In this document: positions 62,383 through 64,000 of the stretch, piece by piece | Position numbering within the stretch: position 1 is the first letter of the stretch | How the letters are laid out: each line of letters starts with the position of its first letter | Origin: JAEWWD01 sp964440115 | GTDB lineage: Bacteria; Bacillota; Clostridia; Christensenellales; CAG-138 | NCBI GenBank assembly: GCA_964440115.1 | Contig: CAYTPV010000003.1 | Span: 372,001 to 436,000, forward strand | DNA: 64,000 nt | Direction: 5' to 3' | Made by a program: the position numbers and the translations under genes | The notes under the pieces: generated by a model | What the model saw: the letters and a program-made list of their open reading frames with translations, nothing else | What the model was told of the DNA's origin: nothing | The model's database searches: none

Positions 62383-62571
62383 ATGAAAAAGTTCATGGAA
62401 ATTCTTCGCGATGAAAACGGCCAGGGCATGGTGGAATATGGTTTGATCCTGGGCCTGATCGCTCTGGTTGCTATTGCTGCGGTCGTATTACTCGGTAATG
62501 GCGTGGGCGATATCTTTACCGGCGCAAAGGATAAACTGGCCGAAGTTCCTGGTGTTAATACAGCGCAATAA
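62383..62571 (+). CDS. flp1: Flp-family type IVb pilin 1
   Basis: 62 aa from ATG 62383 with GAGAGGAG upstream. Short leader ending NG, then QGMVEYGLILGLIALVAIAA: the class motif G/XXXXEY with Glu+5 and Tyr+6. Major pilus subunit. Confidence 0.93.
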   Translation: MKKFMEILRDENGQGMVEYGLILGLIALVAIAAVVLLGNGVGDIFTGAKDKLAEVPGVNTAQ

Positions 62572-62582
62572 CTTTTGAGGCA

Positions 62583-62750
62583 ATGTTTGTACAAATTCTC
62601 CGCGATGAAAACGGCCAGGGCATGGTGGAATATGGGCTTATACTCTTGTTAATAGCCATCATCGCAGTCGGCGCAGTCATCGCACTGGGTAACGGGGTGG
62701 AAGGTCTCTTCGGAGCCACGCAGACCGAGATGGCCAAGGCCCAGCCTTAA
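62583..62750 (+). CDS. flp2: Flp-family type IVb pilin 2 (55 aa)
   Basis: ATG 62583 to TAA 62750. Sequence FVQILRDENGQGMVEYGLIL, then a hydrophobic helix (LLIAIIAVGAVIALGNGVEG). The leader and cleavage region RDENGQGMVEYGLIL are identical to pilin 1. TTTGAGG lies just before the start; 11 bp after pilin 1. Confidence 0.9.
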   Translation: MFVQILRDENGQGMVEYGLILLLIAIIAVGAVIALGNGVEGLFGATQTEMAKAQP

Positions 62751-62836
62751 GCGGATAATCGCCAGAGACAGATCCGTATTTTCCGCCCGCGCATACTGCG
62801 CGGGCGGATCTACCCTGAGGGAAAGGAGGGCACGAT

Positions 62837-63229
62837 ATGAGGATTTTGCAGAAGTTGCGCAAACATGAACAGGGACAGGCGCTTGTCGAGACTGCGATCA
62901 CGCTGCCTCTGTTGCTGCTGCTCCTCATGGGAATTATGGAATTCGGGTGGTACTTCTACAACCAGATGAGCGTGGAAAACGGCAGCCGCGAAGGCGCGCG
63001 CTACGCAATCGTCAACAAGGATTCAGCCTCCCTTTCGACTGACGTAACGAATCTGGTAAAGGGCATCGTGATCAGCCCCGGTACGTTGGCTGTTTCCATA
63101 AGCAAGGGCTCTGAAAGCGTTACCGTAACGGTTACAAATGATGTCGCAACTCTCACGCCCATCGCCGCATTGTTCACAACGGGAAACACGTTTGAGCTTA
63201 CAGCATCCACAAAAATGAAATTCGGTTAA
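62837..63229 (+). CDS. tadE: TadE-like minor pilin
   Basis: 130 aa. EQGQALVETAITLPLLLLLL then MGIMEFGWYFYNQMSVENGS, with GSREGARYAIV after the helix: the TadE pattern, with a cleavable leader. GGAGGGC precedes the ATG. Confidence 0.9.
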   Translation: MRILQKLRKHEQGQALVETAITLPLLLLLLMGIMEFGWYFYNQMSVENGSREGARYAIVNKDSASLSTDVTNLVKGIVISPGTLAVSISKGSESVTVTVTNDVATLTPIAALFTTGNTFELTASTKMKFG

Positions 63230-63360
63230 TCAGCTTGCTGGACGGGGCTGCAGCCGCCCCGCGGTGAGTGTTTATCAGAGAGAACGACTAAGCAATTATT
63301 ACATAAGGTATATCAATCTCAGCAGCCGCGGCAGCGGATAGCCTGCCGCAGGAGGATTTC

Positions 63361-64000
63361 ATGAAAAAGATCTACATCATAGCGGTTTTCGCGGCAATAC
63401 TGACGGGGGCGGCGGTTTACCTCTACGCCGCACAGCTTGAAAAGCAAGCCACCGTCGTAATCCCCACGGGCACCGTAGTGGTGGCGGTTACTCCCATCGA
63501 TGAAAACACCAAGATTACAGCGGATATGGTGACGCTGCAGAAAACCGCGCTGGAATGGATCAACGCGGACGCGGCGGTGGACCTTTCCGCTGTAGTCGGC
63601 AAGATAAATAAATACTGGATACCGGCCGGACAGCAAATTGTCAACGCACAGTTGAGCGAGGCCAAGAGCGGCAATGAAGGCGGACAGCTTGCCTACGTGA
63701 TTGATCCGGGCAAGCGCGCCATTACGCTGTCCACGGATGAACTTGCAGGCGTTGGCGGGTATCTGTGCAAAGGCGACTATGTAGACATACTTTCCACCAT
63801 CACACTCAAGGAAAAAGACGAAAAGGGCGATGATGTGGAAATCCCCGCAACCTACACGGTGCTTGAAAACATCAAGGTGCTTGAGGTAGGTTCGCGCACG
63901 CAGAACGAAGCCGCAAAAAAAGAGGATGCAGAACCCAATTATTCCTACGGCTCGGTTACGCTGTGCATTTCGCCGGATGATGTTCCAAAGCTCTACTACG
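63361..64000 (+). CDS. cpaB: Flp pilus assembly protein CpaB/RcpC (3' end outside window)
   Basis: 213 codons visible, open at the right edge. One helix (IYIIAVFAAILTGAAVYLY), then a SAF domain (VVAVTPIDENTKITADMVTL; WIPAGQQIVNAQL) and an RcpC-type domain (VIDPGKRAITLSTDELAGVG, CKGDYVDIL). GGAGG precedes the ATG at 63361. TadA/TadB/TadC-type genes are expected beyond the window. Confidence 0.9.
   Translation, partial: MKKIYIIAVFAAILTGAAVYLYAAQLEKQATVVIPTGTVVVAVTPIDENTKITADMVTLQKTALEWINADAAVDLSAVVGKINKYWIPAGQQIVNAQLSEAKSGNEGGQLAYVIDPGKRAITLSTDELAGVGGYLCKGDYVDILSTITLKEKDEKGDDVEIPATYTVLENIKVLEVGSRTQNEAAKKEDAEPNYSYGSVTLCISPDDVPKLYY

Noticed and set aside
1..64000. rRNA, tRNA, CRISPR arrays, complete insertion sequences
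   Set aside because: None seen on reading both strands; a tRNA or covariance scan would be needed to exclude a missed tRNA.

Overview
The window looks like the chromosome of a moderately GC-rich, Gram-positive anaerobe of class Clostridia. Evidence: a SleB-type cortex hydrolase with a peptidoglycan-binding tail, Bce-type and BlaI/BlaR1-type modules, GlpP-type glycerol control, lipobox lipoproteins, AGGAGG-type ribosome sites, many TTG/GTG starts, a clostridial-type Tad pilus locus and c-di-GMP-I riboswitches. It is not assigned to a species.

Layout. 1-6.8 kb, plus strand: an AMMECR1-fusion gene entering from the left edge, its radical SAM partner, Tex, a CorA-type transporter and a SleB-type hydrolase. 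6.9-14.6 kb: regulators (MerR with a 19-bp-spacer promoter, a two-component pair, a MarR-GNAT fusion with a clear operator/promoter, BlaI/BlaR1-like pair). 14.8-22.2 kb: an HTH protein plus a membrane Ser/Thr kinase with leucine-rich repeats, then a minus-strand operon of lipoprotein, ABC ATPase, two ABC-2 permeases and a small membrane protein. 22.3-31.2 kb: HelD-like ATPase, a candidate small RNA, a large HTH regulator, a 966-aa exported protein and a transglutaminase lipoprotein. 31.4-35.9 kb: a complete Bce-type peptide-sensing/export module. 36.2-41.7 kb: an arsenic cluster (arsR, arsP-like permease, DUF2703, thioredoxin, split permease, arsN-like acetyltransferase, acr3, arsC) under two ArsR-box palindromes. 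43.0-50.2 kb: a glycerol regulon (glpP, TetR, glpK, glpF, G3P oxidoreductase, FAD oxidoreductase, DUF1667). 50.4-54.4 kb: a more AT-rich stretch with a repeated operator before a PlsC-like gene, a frameshifted small gene, a serine recombinase remnant and a broken yyaL-type gene. 56.2-59.3 kb: GNAT, DUF1294, YegP-like and MsrAB genes.

59.3 kb to the right edge is the most striking region: a Tad/Flp pilus locus (TadG-like protein, prepilin peptidase, two tandem Flp pilins, TadE, CpaB) preceded by three separate c-di-GMP-I riboswitch aptamers. Each is followed by an intrinsic terminator, and in each the 3' strand of the aptamer is complementary to the 5' strand of that terminator. This suggests three c-di-GMP OFF switches on one pilus locus, two of them in series before the prepilin peptidase and pilin genes.

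Scattered between genes are three families of short structured repeats (pairs at about 7.9/34.1 kb, 10.4/36.0 kb and 31.4/58.1 kb), one of which has the inverted doublet form of a REPIN or MITE.
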